From: Bacteroidota bacterium
GTDB taxonomy: Bacteria; Bacteroidota; Bacteroidia; Flavobacteriales_F; PHOS-HE28
NCBI GenBank assembly: GCA_018267155.1
Contig: JAFDZE010000006.1
Span: forward strand, 22,803-55,689
Length of the DNA stretch: 32,887 bases
Direction: 5' to 3'
How positions within the stretch are numbered: position 1 is the first letter of the stretch; every line of letters starts with the position of its first letter. A program made the translations under genes and the position numbers. Positions 1-8,900 of this stretch are shown here, one piece after another. The notes under the pieces are model-generated. The model worked only from the letters and a program-made list of their open reading frames with translations, ran no database searches and was not told the DNA's origin.

Positions 1-224
1 TGGTCCTTGGGTATGGCACGCACGGTCTCCAGCCCGTTCATCTGGGGCATCTGGATATCCAGGAGGAGGAGATCGGGCCGATGTTTCCGGACCGCGTCCA
101 CGGCCTCCTGGCCGTTGCGGCACTCGGCCACCACTTCCAGTTCCTGGTCCTGTGCGAGCAGCCGCACGAGGTGCTCGCGCGCGGCGGGCTCGTCGTCGGT
201 GATGATGGTGCGGATGTGCTTCAT
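1..224 (-). CDS. LytTR-type response regulator, N-terminal part (cut by window edge)
   Basis: Only the first 74 codons of this gene are in the window. They encode the start of a CheY-like receiver domain: an acidic pair near the N-terminus (TDDEPAAREHL), then LLLLDIQMPQMNG, whose Asp in LLDIQMP is the expected phosphoacceptor. The ATG at 222-224 lies 5 bases after the stop codon of the upstream sensor kinase, so the two should be cotranscribed and act as a pair. In Bacteroidota, kinases of this type nearly always pair with LytTR DNA-binding regulators. The LytTR output domain is therefore inferred from context; it lies beyond the left edge and was not seen. Confidence 0.85.
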   Translation of the reverse strand, partial: MKHIRTIITDDEPAAREHLVRLLAQDQELEVVAECRNGQEAVDAVRKHRPDLLLLDIQMPQMNGLETVRAIPKD

Positions 225-229
225 CGGTA

Positions 230-1354
230 TCAATTGTTCAGTTCGGTTACCAGTGGCAGCGACACGGAGGCTACGAAGCCGCGTCCCTCGGGTGATGCGA
301 TGGTGAGTGCGCCGTGTTCACCGTAGAGCAGTTTCATGCGTTCCCGCACATTGCGCAACCCGATGCCGCCGTTGGTCATGGCCCGCTCCGTATCGGGGCA
401 GCCCTTGCCGTTGTCCTCCACACGCAGCGTGAGATGGCCGCCGTTCCGTTCGCCGCGTACGGTGATCTCCACACGGTCGGTGGTGGCATCGGGCCCGTGT
501 TTGATGCTGTTCTCCACCAGCGGCTGCAGGACCATGCTGGGCACCTGGATCCCCAGCAGCGCGGTGGGCACTTCCCAGCTCACATGCAAACGGTCGCGGA
601 ACCGGATGCTCTCAATGTCGAGGTAATCGCGGATATGGTCCAGTTCGTGTTCAAGCGGTACCGTATCGCGCTCGGTCTTGTCCAGGGTGTTGCGCAACAG
701 GCGTCCCAGGCGGCTGAGCACTTTACGGGCATCGGCCGGGTGCTCGTCCATCAGGGCGCTTACCGTGTTCAAGGTATTGAACAGGAAGTGCGGTCTGAGC
801 TGTTTCTTCAACGCGTTGAGCTGCGAAACGTGCAATTCGTTGCGCAAGCGGAGGAGTTGTTCACGATCAACCCGGCGCAAGCGGGCATCCTCCAGGGCCA
901 CCAGGAGGCCCATCAGCACCACGTACTCCATGGTGCGCGTGAAGATCGCCGGCACCAGGGCATGCAAAGCCCATGTATAATACTTCGGGTCGCGTATGTC
1001 GAAATCGCCGATGTACTGCAGGAGGGCGTAGTAGATCCCGGAGGTGACCAGCTCGTGGAAGGCGGCGATGCAGAGACCCAGGCCCAGGTGGATGAGCAGG
1101 ATGCGCCAAAGCGGACGTCCGGTGAAGGGCCAGCGGGTGTGGATGATGTGGACCAGCGGGCATAGCAGGGCCCAGAACAGGAAATTGAGATAGGGCACCG
1201 GGGCCTCACGCCGCCAACTGAACTCGCCCATGTCCTTCAAGTCCTTGTACACATAGTGGTGCATGTAGGCCTGCGCGAGGAAGAGCGTGGCGAGCACCAC
1301 CGCTGTGATGAGCACCGTGCGGTAGCGGACCGGGACGCGGCTGAAGTAGGCCAT
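230..1354 (-). CDS. LytS-family sensor histidine kinase
   Basis: Membrane sensor kinase of about 374 residues. The N-terminal third has about four hydrophobic segments (around residues 15-35, 50-70, 80-100 and 125-150). A His_kinase domain follows with the family signature LRPHFLFNTLN, in which the His is the phosphorylation site. The C-terminal ATPase part has the N-box LVENSIKHG and the G-boxes DNGKG and GGIGLRNVRERM. It should phosphorylate the response regulator encoded 5 bases downstream. The ligand is unknown and no extracellular sensor domain is evident. I chose ATG at 1354; an in-frame GTG at 1360 would add two residues. A promoter-like octamer TAGCTTCG lies 16 bases upstream of the ATG. 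Confidence 0.9.
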   Translation of the reverse strand: MAYFSRVPVRYRTVLITAVVLATLFLAQAYMHHYVYKDLKDMGEFSWRREAPVPYLNFLFWALLCPLVHIIHTRWPFTGRPLWRILLIHLGLGLCIAAFHELVTSGIYYALLQYIGDFDIRDPKYYTWALHALVPAIFTRTMEYVVLMGLLVALEDARLRRVDREQLLRLRNELHVSQLNALKKQLRPHFLFNTLNTVSALMDEHPADARKVLSRLGRLLRNTLDKTERDTVPLEHELDHIRDYLDIESIRFRDRLHVSWEVPTALLGIQVPSMVLQPLVENSIKHGPDATTDRVEITVRGERNGGHLTLRVEDNGKGCPDTERAMTNGGIGLRNVRERMKLLYGEHGALTIASPEGRGFVASVSLPLVTELNN

Positions 1355-1370
1355 GGGCACCGAAGAGCAA

Positions 1371-1378
1371 CGAAGCTA
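1371..1378 (-). promoter_or_regulatory. Candidate -7 promoter element (TAGCTTCG) for the sensor kinase
   Basis: The minus strand reads TAGCTTCG, resembling the Bacteroidota -7 consensus TAnnTTTG and a TAnnTTTCG variant seen before several other genes here. It ends 16 bases before the kinase ATG. No clear -33 TTG was found, so the call rests on the octamer and its position. Confidence 0.35.
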
Positions 1379-1470
1379 GCCCGGGGTCCGACGCCCGTGG
1401 GACGAACAGTGACAAGGGACCAGGACCGGGACGAGCGGTTAGCGCCCGGGATGGGGACGGGGTGGTCCGG

Positions 1471-1509
1471 AAAAAGCGAGGGTGCGGGAAGTATGCCCCG
1501 CACCCTCGC
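1471..1509 (-). terminator. Rho-independent terminator of the lipoprotein gene
   Basis: A perfect 13-bp stem pairs 1476-1488 (GCGAGGGTGCGGG on the plus strand) with 1497-1509, with an 8-base loop. On the minus strand it is followed directly by five T residues (1471-1475). It begins 20 bases after the stop codon of the lipoprotein gene at 1529-2329 and lies ahead of the sensor kinase, so it separates the two transcription units. Confidence 0.9.
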
Positions 1510-1528
1510 ATGCCTGTACAGCCTCCGG

Positions 1529-2329
1529 TCAGCCGATCGTCACCGTGAAGGTGTGGCCGTTCACGGTGATCGTGATGGTACCGTCGCAGGACCCATTACC
1601 GTAGTTGATGGTGCGGGTGGGCCTGTTCTCCGGGGTGATGTCCACCGACCCCGCTGTGATGAAGGGACAACTCAGCTCGACGCGCAGCGGGCTTGTGATG
1701 TTCACGGTGTAGTTGACGCCGTTGCGGTTCGTTCCGCTGCCGCTGCCGGTGATCAGGTACACATCATCCAGGATGCCGGGCGTGTCCGCTCCCTGGATCC
1801 AGGTGCGGGTGCGCTGAGCTTGGTGCGTGGCGGTCCAACTCCCGTCCCCAGCAGTGAGGCTACCGTCCACCACCACGTGGAACTGGAGGTTGCCCTCGTC
1901 GTTGGGACCGAGGTTCGTCACGGTCTTGGTGCCCTGCACCTGGTTGCCATTCACGAAGTATTCGTCCGGGGTCATGGTGATCACCGTACCCGGATCTCGG
2001 TAGCGTCCGGTCCAGGTCACATGGATGCGGCCCCGGCGCTGGCGGCCGTTCTGTGCGGTGCAATCCACCGTGCCGAAATCGAGGGTCATGCTATGGGGCT
2101 CGGCGATGGTGTCGAAGGTGACCACCGGGTCGCAGGCCTCGCGCAAGCCGTTCTCATCCATCGACTTCTCCACCTGATTGAACAGGTCGGTGAAGGCGTC
2201 TTCCGCGCGGGCGTTGTCGCTCGCGCTCACATAGTCCAGGTCGAGGTCATTGTCGTTCGTGTCCTTGCGGCACGCGACGAACAGAATGGTGCTACAGGCG
2301 AGCAGCAGGAATATTCTCCGGTTCTTCAT
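1529..2329 (-). CDS. Putative lipoprotein of unknown function
   Basis: A 266-residue protein. The N-terminus is a lipoprotein signal: positively charged MKNRR, a hydrophobic core and a lipobox ending LFVAC at about residue 20, so it is probably lipidated and anchored in the envelope. The mature part starts with an acidic linker (KDTNDNDLDLD). Its second half is rich in Thr, Gly and Asn with alternating beta-like segments, including TINYGNGSCDGTITITVNG near the end. I have an impression of similar C-termini in other Flavobacteriales lipoproteins but recognise no named domain. It is a single-gene unit with a strong terminator just downstream. No function is proposed. Confidence 0.8.
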   Translation of the reverse strand: MKNRRIFLLLACSTILFVACRKDTNDNDLDLDYVSASDNARAEDAFTDLFNQVEKSMDENGLREACDPVVTFDTIAEPHSMTLDFGTVDCTAQNGRQRRGRIHVTWTGRYRDPGTVITMTPDEYFVNGNQVQGTKTVTNLGPNDEGNLQFHVVVDGSLTAGDGSWTATHQAQRTRTWIQGADTPGILDDVYLITGSGSGTNRNGVNYTVNITSPLRVELSCPFITAGSVDITPENRPTRTINYGNGSCDGTITITVNGHTFTVTIG

Positions 2330-2439
2330 GGAAGTGTGCGTTAGTGCCTTTCTGACCGTTCAACGGCGAAAGGGTTTGATCGGGTACACGGAGGATCCGT
2401 CACAATGATCCCTTTACCGATGCGTTACCCGGCCCCGGC

Positions 2440-2940
2440 TCAGCGCTGGAGCACCTTGAAGGTGAAGGCGTGCGCGTGCCGCTCGTCCTTCTCGTGCCGT
2501 TCGGTCCACACCTCCTTCCAGCCCTTGCCGATCTCCGGGAACTTCACATCGCCCCTGGGCTTGGCATGCACGGTGGTCAGGTAGATGCGTTGTACGATGC
2601 CCTTCTCGAAGGCCTCCTTGTACAATTCGCCCCCACCGATCAGGAAAACCTCCTTCTGGTCGGCCGCACGGGCGATGGCGATGGCATCCTCCAGGGATCC
2701 GCACACCGCGGCACCGGGCGCATCGTAACCCACTGTGCGGGTAACCACTATGTTCACACGGTCGCGCAAGGGGCGGAACCGTTCGGGAATGCTCTCGTAG
2801 TTCTTGCGGCCGGTGATCACGTGGTGGTTCACCGTGGTGCGCTGGAAGAACTTCATGTCGTCGGGCAGGTTCCAGGGAAGCTGGCCCTTGTTGCCGATGA
2901 CACCGTTCTCCGCGACCGCCGCTATGGCACTGATGATCAT
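2440..2940 (-). CDS. folA: Dihydrofolate reductase
   Basis: Complete type-I dihydrofolate reductase of 166 residues, the usual length. It reduces dihydrofolate to tetrahydrofolate with NADPH in the cytosol, regenerating the cofactor oxidised by thymidylate synthase. The N-terminus [16 protein letters not shown] is typical. [12 protein letters not shown] holds the active-site Asp that corresponds to E. coli Asp27. The NADPH-binding signatures [10 protein letters not shown] and IGGGELY follow. The start at 2940 is fixed by the overlap with thyA: the ATG shares the sequence ATGA with the thyA stop, so the two genes are translationally coupled. A much longer upstream extension of the frame is only the shadow of thyA. 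Confidence 0.97.
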   Translation of the reverse strand: MIISAIAAVAENGVIGNKGQLPWNLPDDMKFFQRTTVNHHVITGRKNYESIPERFRPLRDRVNIVVTRTVGYDAPGAAVCGSLEDAIAIARAADQKEVFLIGGGELYKEAFEKGIVQRIYLTTVHAKPRGDVKFPEIGKGWKEVWTERHEKDERHAHAFTFKVLQR

Positions 2941-3752
2941 ACGCTCACGGCGGCTTTGATGTGCGGATGCGGGTCGTAGTTCTCCAGCGCGAAATGCTCG
3001 AAGCGGAATGCGAGGAGATCCTTCACGGAGGGGTCGATGCGCAGGGTGGGCAGGGCACGGGGCTCCCGGGTCAGTTGCAGCTTCGCCTGCTCGATGTGGT
3101 CGTTGTACAAATGTACATCGCCAAAGGTATGCACGAATTCGCCCGGTTCCAGACCGCACACCTGCGCGATCATCAGGGTGAGCAGCGCGTAGCTGGCGAT
3201 ATTGAAGGGTACCCCGAGGAAGGTATCGGCACTGCGCTGGTAGAGCTGGCAGCTGAGCTTTCCGGCATGCCCCGAGCCCGCCGACGGAGCGACATAGAAT
3301 TGGAACAGGCAGTGGCAAGGCGGAAGCGCCATGTTGGGCACATCGGCCGGGTTCCACGCACTCACGATCAGGCGGCGGCTGTCCGGGTGCTTCCGGATCA
3401 TTTGCACGAGGTCGCTGATCTGGTCGATGGTGCGGCCGTCCGGCGTGGCCCAACTGCGCCACTGCTTGCCGTACACCGGCCCCAGATTCCCGTCGGCATC
3501 GGCCCATTCGTCCCAGATCCGCACACCATGCTCCTGCAGGTAGCGGATGTTGGTATCACCCTGGAGGAACCAGAGCAACTCGTGGACGATGCTTTTGAGG
3601 TGCAGCTTCTTGGTGGTCAGCAAGGGGAATCCATCGGCCAGGTCGAAGCGCATCTGGTACCCGAAGCACGAAAGGGTGCCCGTGCCGGTGCGGTCGGTCT
3701 TCGGGGTGCCGTGGTAGAGGATGTGCCGGAGCAGATCGTGGTAGGCCTTCAT
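2937..3752 (-). CDS. thyA: Thymidylate synthase
   Basis: Converts dUMP to dTMP using methylene-tetrahydrofolate and releases dihydrofolate, which the overlapping folA product recycles. The 271-residue protein starts [12 protein letters not shown]. It carries the phosphate-binding Arg region KTDRTGTGT (about residues 18-26), the catalytic Cys at residue 146 in [26 protein letters not shown] and the dUMP-binding [12 protein letters not shown]. It is about seven residues longer than the E. coli enzyme because of a small Gly/Ser/Ala-rich insertion (around residues 156-163) between FYV and GKLSCQL. The frame is open for a further 45 bases upstream, but the family N-terminus fits the ATG at 3752. 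Confidence 0.97.
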   Translation of the reverse strand: MKAYHDLLRHILYHGTPKTDRTGTGTLSCFGYQMRFDLADGFPLLTTKKLHLKSIVHELLWFLQGDTNIRYLQEHGVRIWDEWADADGNLGPVYGKQWRSWATPDGRTIDQISDLVQMIRKHPDSRRLIVSAWNPADVPNMALPPCHCLFQFYVAPSAGSGHAGKLSCQLYQRSADTFLGVPFNIASYALLTLMIAQVCGLEPGEFVHTFGDVHLYNDHIEQAKLQLTREPRALPTLRIDPSVKDLLAFRFEHFALENYDPHPHIKAAVSV

Positions 3753-3950
3753 CGGGTGCAAAGAAAACGCTTCGCGCAGCGCAGGCCGTGGCCGCACGGG
3801 AAAAGCACGGACCCATGCATGTGGAAAGGGGATGAACCGCAGGACCCCAGGACCGGGCAGCGGCTGTGGATCGCATGTGTACGATGATGGATCGCCTCAG
3901 CGGTTCTCATTCCCGGTACCACGGTTCCCCGATCCACGCGGGCGCTGTCT

Positions 3951-5432
3951 TCAGCCCAAGCCGAACCTGCTGAGTTCCCCATCGCCATCGGGCTTCCGGG
4001 GCACCGCGCTCGCACCGATGGACTTGAGCAGGCGTTCCTTCATGCGCTCGTAGTAGGGCTTCTTGTCGATGAGCGTGGCGATGAGGTTGCCGATCATGGC
4101 CGCGTACATGAGCTGGAAGATCACGCTGTGACGGTCGGTCATTTCCAGCACGAGGATGGCACTGGTGAAGGGCGAGCGCGACACCCCCGTGAGGAAGGCG
4201 ACCATGCCGGTGAGCATAAGCAGCCGGAGTTCGCCAGGCGTGGGGTTGAAGAGCTGGCCCACCCAGCCACCGATCACCGCGCCGCTGCTGAGCGATGGGC
4301 CGAAGATGCCCCCCGCTCCACCGGCACTGCTCGAAGCGAGCGGGGCCAGGAGGCGTGCGGCGATGTCGCGCCAGGTGGGGTCCACTTGCGGATCGAAGAG
4401 GTAGGACTGCAGCACCACGCGACCACTGCCCAGCACGTGGGGGCCGAGGAGTTTGTAACAGGTGATGAATGCGGCGGCGCACAGCAGGCACCAGAGCATC
4501 TGCACGGGCATGGTCTTCAGCGTGCGCCGGATCTTGTCCAAGAAGAGCACCAGCTTGCAGAAGATGGCCCCGGCCGCCCCGCAGGCCAGACCGATCACCA
4601 GGACCTGGTACATGAAGGCTGTGCCCACGCGGTCCACCTTGGGGTAGAGCAGGCCACCGCTCATGCCCAAGTAGGTGCCCATGAGCTGTTGTGCGGTCAT
4701 GCCGGCGATGATCACACTGGTGAACACGGCGGTGCGGAAGTTGGCCAGATGCGAGCGGGTCAGTTCCTCCACGGCGAAGACGATCCCGCCGAGCGGCGTG
4801 TTGAAGGCGGCGCTCAATCCAGCGGCACCTCCGGTCACCATCATCACCCGGCGGCTCACGCGCGGCCAGAACGGGGGCAGCAGTTTATGCACCACGCGGT
4901 ACACACTGCCGGCGATCTGCAGGGTGGGTCCTTCACGGCCTACCGCACCGCCCCCCACCACCATGGCCAGGCTGCTCAGGATCTTCACCCCGATGATGCG
5001 TGCATTGAGGAAGCGCCAGCTGCGATCCGTTTTGCCGGTGTCATCAGCCACTTCAATGGCGGCCATCAGTTGCGGGATACCGCTGCCACCGGCCAGCGGC
5101 GCCAGTTTCCGCACCAGGAACCAACTGGTGAGGAAGCTCAGCGGCACACTCACAACAATCCAATCGGGATGCTTGCCCAGGATCCAGTGCTGCACATGCT
5201 CGAAGTACTCGAAGAGCTTGGCATAGCCCACGGCGATGAGTGCCGTGATCACGGCGGCCACCTGGTACGGCAGCGTGAGGAGGGTCAGTTCCTTGAGCCT
5301 GGTATTGCGCGCCTTGGTACCCAGCCAGGCGAGCGCGCCGGTGAGCCGGAGCTGGGCACGCCGCTGCCAACGCGGCGGACGGGGATCCTCGGTACGCTCG
5401 TTCACGGCCGCGAAAATGCGCGGGCAACACAC
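3951..5432 (-). CDS. CLC-type chloride/proton antiporter
   Basis: Integral membrane protein of up to 493 residues, similar in length to E. coli ClcA and without C-terminal CBS domains. The chloride-pathway motifs are intact: GSGIPQ (116-121), GREGP with the gating Glu (167), and GGIFGP in the second half. FAVEELTRSH supplies a Glu pair (222-223) matching the proton-pathway Glu203 of E. coli. Both glutamates point to an antiporter rather than a channel, which is inferred from known CLC members. The start is uncertain: 5432 is a GTG, and a second in-frame GTG at 5405 (before NERTED) is equally possible; there is no nearby ATG. It may be cotranscribed with the exported-protein gene 54 bases upstream. 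Confidence 0.92.
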   Translation of the reverse strand: MCCPRIFAAVNERTEDPRPPRWQRRAQLRLTGALAWLGTKARNTRLKELTLLTLPYQVAAVITALIAVGYAKLFEYFEHVQHWILGKHPDWIVVSVPLSFLTSWFLVRKLAPLAGGSGIPQLMAAIEVADDTGKTDRSWRFLNARIIGVKILSSLAMVVGGGAVGREGPTLQIAGSVYRVVHKLLPPFWPRVSRRVMMVTGGAAGLSAAFNTPLGGIVFAVEELTRSHLANFRTAVFTSVIIAGMTAQQLMGTYLGMSGGLLYPKVDRVGTAFMYQVLVIGLACGAAGAIFCKLVLFLDKIRRTLKTMPVQMLWCLLCAAAFITCYKLLGPHVLGSGRVVLQSYLFDPQVDPTWRDIAARLLAPLASSSAGGAGGIFGPSLSSGAVIGGWVGQLFNPTPGELRLLMLTGMVAFLTGVSRSPFTSAILVLEMTDRHSVIFQLMYAAMIGNLIATLIDKKPYYERMKERLLKSIGASAVPRKPDGDGELSRFGLG

Positions 5433-5486
5433 CGGGATGCGGCACCGCGCGCAGGTGCTACCAACAAGGACGGACTGACAACGGCC

Positions 5487-7115
5487 CTATTCGCGCTCCA
5501 ACACACGCGGATCCACCTGCACGAACTGATGCTGACTGCCCCGATCGTACCCCTTGATCCAGAGCTTATCGCCCGCACGGGAACGCACCATGGTCATGGG
5601 GCAGAGGGTGAAGTCGCCCTCGGGTGTACCCACGGCCTCCTCCTTCGGTGTGCCTCCCTGTGCAGGGATCCATGCGAGTTTCAACCGGCTTTTCTCCACC
5701 GGCACCTTCTCCTTCTTCTTGCCGCTGGCTCCGGTGTAACTGTTGTTGATCGAAGCGATCCCACCCGGCGTATCGTTGTAAGCGAGCAGGAGCCCTTCGG
5801 GGAGCAGTGCGAAAGCGACGCTGCCATAGGACTCTCCCGATGTGGTCATGAAAGCACGGTCCACGGTCCGCTGCCAGCGGATACTGTCGGTGGCATCGAG
5901 CCATGTGGCGCGAACAGCCCCGTGCAGCGTGCGCATCGCAATAGCGTCGCCCATAGCAACCTCGAGATCCTGATCCCGGAATCCTTCCAACAACAACGTA
6001 CCGCCCCAAGCGGGCGTCAGTTCGATGATCTCGTCGGGCACCTTGGCCGCGCGCGAACCCGATGGCTTTTTGCCGCTGCCGTCATCGGGCAGGCCGAAGG
6101 TGGCGAGTTTCGTCTTTCGGATCCCCGGCACACGCTGGTCCACCACGGGGGTGTTCTTCAATTTGGCCATCGCGGTATCAATGCTCACGACGACCCCGGG
6201 GATGCCCGTGAGCGCCCCATAACGGATGGCCACAAGGATCCTCCCGTCATCCTTGGGCATCACGCGGGCGCTGGAAACGAAATCCTTGTCGAGCAGCAGG
6301 TCCTTCAACCGCGTGCCCTGATCCTTGAGGACGGTGAGGTGCGTTTCGTGGCAGAGTTTGTCGGCCTGGCGCGCAAGGTCGCCGCAGAAAACGTACGTTA
6401 GAAGAATGATTTTTCCGCTATTGTCCAGCACGATCTGGTGGATGTCGCTGTTCGCATCCTCGAAGGGCAGTTCGATCGAACCGCTCCATTCCTTCTGGAA
6501 TGACCTGTCCAAGCAGGCGAACCAGAACTTCTTTTTCCCCTTCCCGGCGGAGGTGTAATGGTTCACCAGGAAGTGCTTGCCATCCGGCGAAGCGACAATT
6601 CGGTCGCCCTGGTCGTAGAATGCGCCACTGTCGAAAAGGATCAGGTCGGGCAGGGTTTTCCGGCAGGTCGTGGTGCTCGGATCGAAGGTGTTCGGATGAT
6701 CGAATGAGGCCACCCGATGAAAATCCTGGATGGCGAGGGCACCTTCGGTATTCAGACGCCCGATCCCGTAATCCGCGGTTTTTTTCCCGTTCGACACGAA
6801 AAGGATGTGGAGTTTGTCGTCCACCACGATCGACGAAGCGGCATCCCACACCGCACCATCGAAGGTCTGCAGGTCCAGTGGGATCTCTTCGGCCGGCCTC
6901 AGGTCGGCACCAAGGCGCACCGCTTTGTAGCCCTTGCCCTCCATCATGAAGAGCACGGGCATGCCGTTCAGGTCGGTGGTGGCGTTGGCCACGAGTTGTC
7001 CATCGCCCTCGACTCCTTTGATCGACTTCGAATAGGCAACACCGGAGCGCATGGGGTCTTGGGCGAGGGCGCCAACGCCGAGGCCTACGAACAGAATGAG
7101 CAGTGTGGAGCGCAT
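5487..7115 (-). CDS. Exported protein of unknown function
   Basis: A 542-residue protein with a clean signal peptide (MRSTLLILFVGLGVGALAQ, cleavage expected after AQ), so exported. No lipobox and no T9SS C-terminal domain were seen. The mature part has repeated short beta-strand-like units of the form xxILLxYxF and xxxxLLLxGF, with polar loops such as SGKKPSGS and TGASGKKKEK. That would suit a beta-propeller-like fold, but this is only an impression. I do not recognise the family. It starts 25 bases after the T9SS substrate gene and the CLC gene follows, so the three may form one transcript; no promoter-like octamer lies directly in front of it. Confidence 0.75.
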   Translation of the reverse strand: MRSTLLILFVGLGVGALAQDPMRSGVAYSKSIKGVEGDGQLVANATTDLNGMPVLFMMEGKGYKAVRLGADLRPAEEIPLDLQTFDGAVWDAASSIVVDDKLHILFVSNGKKTADYGIGRLNTEGALAIQDFHRVASFDHPNTFDPSTTTCRKTLPDLILFDSGAFYDQGDRIVASPDGKHFLVNHYTSAGKGKKKFWFACLDRSFQKEWSGSIELPFEDANSDIHQIVLDNSGKIILLTYVFCGDLARQADKLCHETHLTVLKDQGTRLKDLLLDKDFVSSARVMPKDDGRILVAIRYGALTGIPGVVVSIDTAMAKLKNTPVVDQRVPGIRKTKLATFGLPDDGSGKKPSGSRAAKVPDEIIELTPAWGGTLLLEGFRDQDLEVAMGDAIAMRTLHGAVRATWLDATDSIRWQRTVDRAFMTTSGESYGSVAFALLPEGLLLAYNDTPGGIASINNSYTGASGKKKEKVPVEKSRLKLAWIPAQGGTPKEEAVGTPEGDFTLCPMTMVRSRAGDKLWIKGYDRGSQHQFVQVDPRVLERE

Positions 7116-7140
7116 GGTGGGGCTGATGATCGCGGATCCC

Positions 7141-7884
7141 TTATCGACTGCTCATCAGGAACCGCTTCGTGAGCACCCCACCCGTGGAACGGACGAGTCT
7201 CAGCATGTACGCGCCATCGGTCAGGCCCGAGAGGTCGATGGCACCTCCGTTGGAGAGTACCCGGGAGCAGACCATACGTCCGCTCGCATCAATGATGAAC
7301 ACCTGGGCAGTTCCATGTGTTGGCAGGCCGATACTGAGGTGCTGACCATTGAGCGCGGTAGGCAGGCCGATCGTCGGCCCGGACGCTGTGATGTCCGTGA
7401 TCAGGGTCGCATCGCTCTGCACGGTGCATCCCGCATCGAAATTGGGTGTCAATCCTTCCGGGCAGAACATCAAATTGCTCATCCAGAAGGCGCTCGGACC
7501 ACAGGGGTGTGGCTGGCCCGCCTCCGTGGGTATGCCTTGGGCACGGAACTCCAACGTGGCACTGGTGGTACCGGCAGCGAAGGTCACGGTGCGCTCAACG
7601 GCCGCGTCGAATACCAACTCGTCATGCAAGAGGCCGTTGTCCAGGCCCGGCGAAATACTCAGGCTGCCCGTTTCCGGATCCATGGCCGTGATGACCACTT
7701 TGTACTGCACGCCACTCACCGGGCTGGCGGGCATGGTAAAGGTGTAGTCGGGCCCCGGGGTGCAGCCACCGAAAAAAGGTTGGGTGTACAGCAGCATGTC
7801 CACTGGCACGTCCACAACCCAGTTCTGGGCAAAGGTGGTCGCAGTGATCAGCGCGGAGCACAGGAGCGTAGCAGTTCGTTTCAT
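7141..7884 (-). CDS. T9SS-dependent secreted protein with type A sorting domain
   Basis: A 247-residue secreted protein. The signal peptide MKRTATLLCSALITATTFAQ directs export through Sec. The last 75 or so residues look like a type A T9SS sorting domain: QVFIIDASGRMVCSR, then LSGLTDGAYMLRLV and the terminal KRFLMSSR. Such domains are removed as the protein crosses the outer membrane. The middle (about residues 25-170) contains a Cys-containing beta-rich region with no domain I can name. No T9SS machinery gene is in the window. It is first in a possible minus-strand transcript with the next two genes, with a promoter-like octamer 28 bases upstream. Confidence 0.85.
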   Translation of the reverse strand: MKRTATLLCSALITATTFAQNWVVDVPVDMLLYTQPFFGGCTPGPDYTFTMPASPVSGVQYKVVITAMDPETGSLSISPGLDNGLLHDELVFDAAVERTVTFAAGTTSATLEFRAQGIPTEAGQPHPCGPSAFWMSNLMFCPEGLTPNFDAGCTVQSDATLITDITASGPTIGLPTALNGQHLSIGLPTHGTAQVFIIDASGRMVCSRVLSNGGAIDLSGLTDGAYMLRLVRSTGGVLTKRFLMSSR

Positions 7885-8256
7885 GGGGGTTCAGTTGGGT
7901 GGTGAAACTAGGCATGAGCAGGCCGATCCAGCACCGACCTTCTGGGAATAGAGCACATTTCAAAGATCCACTTCGGGCCGCACGTGGGTCGCTAAGGTCC
8001 ATGTTCCGTTGACGGAACCTCACTGTGTGCCCGACCATGCCCGGTTCCGGCGCCTCGCATGAACGCAACATACGCCTCGCTCACTTCCTGCTGCATTTTG
8101 AGAAATTCACTGCACGTCTCCAAGGAAGCAACGAACTGGATCCGTCGGTGTTCCAATGGCGTCCAGACCAGGCGTATCACTCGATCGCGTTCAGCCACCA
8201 TCACCTGCTGGCAGAATACGGCCCGATCCTTGCTCGCCGCTTCCGATCTTCGCCAC
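7885..8256. other. Divergent intergenic region without a convincing gene
   Basis: This 372-base gap separates the minus-strand T9SS substrate from the plus-strand TlpA-like gene. It holds the promoter candidate at 7913-7920 and a small 6-bp hairpin (GTTCCG 8003-8008 with CGGAAC 8013-8018). Open frames cross it on both strands, but their translations (for example a Cys/Arg-rich plus-strand peptide from 8059) look like no known protein. The plus-strand octamer GATCTTCG at 8245-8252, four bases before the ATG, is one base off the TAnnTTCG pattern. Confidence 0.5.
7913..7920 (-). promoter_or_regulatory. Candidate -7 promoter element (TAGTTTCA) for the T9SS substrate
   Basis: The minus strand reads TAGTTTCA, close to TAnnTTTG and to the TAnnTTTCG octamer before other genes here. 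It ends 28 bases before the ATG at 7884. No clear -33 element was identified. Confidence 0.4.
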
Positions 8257-8826
8257 ATGAATCGGATACTTTTCCTCCCCTTGGTCATTACCGCCACCCT
8301 GTCCGCCTTCAGCCAACAGGAGCGACTTCTCAATGTTCAGGTGGGCCAAATGGCGCCCGAGATCGTGATGGCCAACCCCAGCGGAGATGTCCTGCGGCTT
8401 TCCGAACTGAAGGGGAAGCTGGTCCTGGTGGATTTCTGGGCCAGTTGGTGCCGTCCCTGCCGTATGGAAAGCCCCCACGTGCGCCGTGCGTACCACACGT
8501 ACAAGGACCGTCTCTTCACCAAAGGTGACGGTTTCGCGGTCTTCAGTGTGAGCCTGGACCGTCAGGGCCAGGCGGAGGCATGGAAGGCCGCCATTGCCAA
8601 GGACAGCCTCGACTGGAAATGGCATGTGGGTGCGGTGAACGAGGTCCAGAACGCGGCCGCCGAAGAGTATGGAGCCCGGTTCATCCCCACGAACGCCCTG
8701 GTTGATGGGGAGGGTCGCATTGTGGCCAAGGACCTTCACGGCGAAGCCCTTACCAACGCATTGAACGCCCTGCTGGAAAAAGATCCGATGAAGCTGGAAC
8801 GGCACGGGAAGAAGGCCAAGCGGTAG
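8257..8826 (+). CDS. TlpA/ResA-like exported thioredoxin (CRPC active site)
   Basis: A 189-residue exported thioredoxin-fold protein. The signal peptide MNRILFLPLVITATLSAFSQ is followed by an AhpC/TSA-Redoxin-type start (VGQMAPEIVMANPSGD), then the active site FWASWCRPCRMESPH, and a cis-Pro region RFIPTNALVDGEGRIV. Members of this family reduce or rearrange disulfides outside the cytoplasm. The CRPC dipeptide is unusual (CGPC, CPPC and CEPC are common) and may shift the redox potential. The start at 8257 gives the signal peptide; the frame is open further upstream but without protein-like sequence. A paralogue with CGPC begins 74 bases downstream. Confidence 0.9.
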   Translation: MNRILFLPLVITATLSAFSQQERLLNVQVGQMAPEIVMANPSGDVLRLSELKGKLVLVDFWASWCRPCRMESPHVRRAYHTYKDRLFTKGDGFAVFSVSLDRQGQAEAWKAAIAKDSLDWKWHVGAVNEVQNAAAEEYGARFIPTNALVDGEGRIVAKDLHGEALTNALNALLEKDPMKLERHGKKAKR

Positions 8827-8876
8827 CCGTCCTGATCCGGCACGATGTTCGCTCAAGGCGCATCCGATCCAGCACC

Positions 8877-8884
8877 TATTTTAG
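8877..8884 (+). promoter_or_regulatory. Weak -7-like element (TATTTTAG) before the second TlpA-like gene
   Basis: TATTTTAG differs from TAnnTTTG at one base and ends 16 bases before the ATG at 8901. It could give the second thioredoxin gene its own promoter. Evidence is the sequence match only. Confidence 0.25.
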
Positions 8885-8900
8885 CACCTGAACCACACCG

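Noticed and set aside
4128..6401. 757-codon plus-strand open frame opposite the CLC and exported-protein genes
   Set aside because: It is a shadow of two well-supported minus-strand genes, rich in His, Gly, Ala and Arg with no domain. The high GC content creates such long antisense frames.
7992..8333. 113-codon minus-strand open frame crossing the gap before the first TlpA-like gene
   Set aside because: It overlaps the start of a real gene on the other strand, its translation has no recognisable features, and it has no plausible start context.
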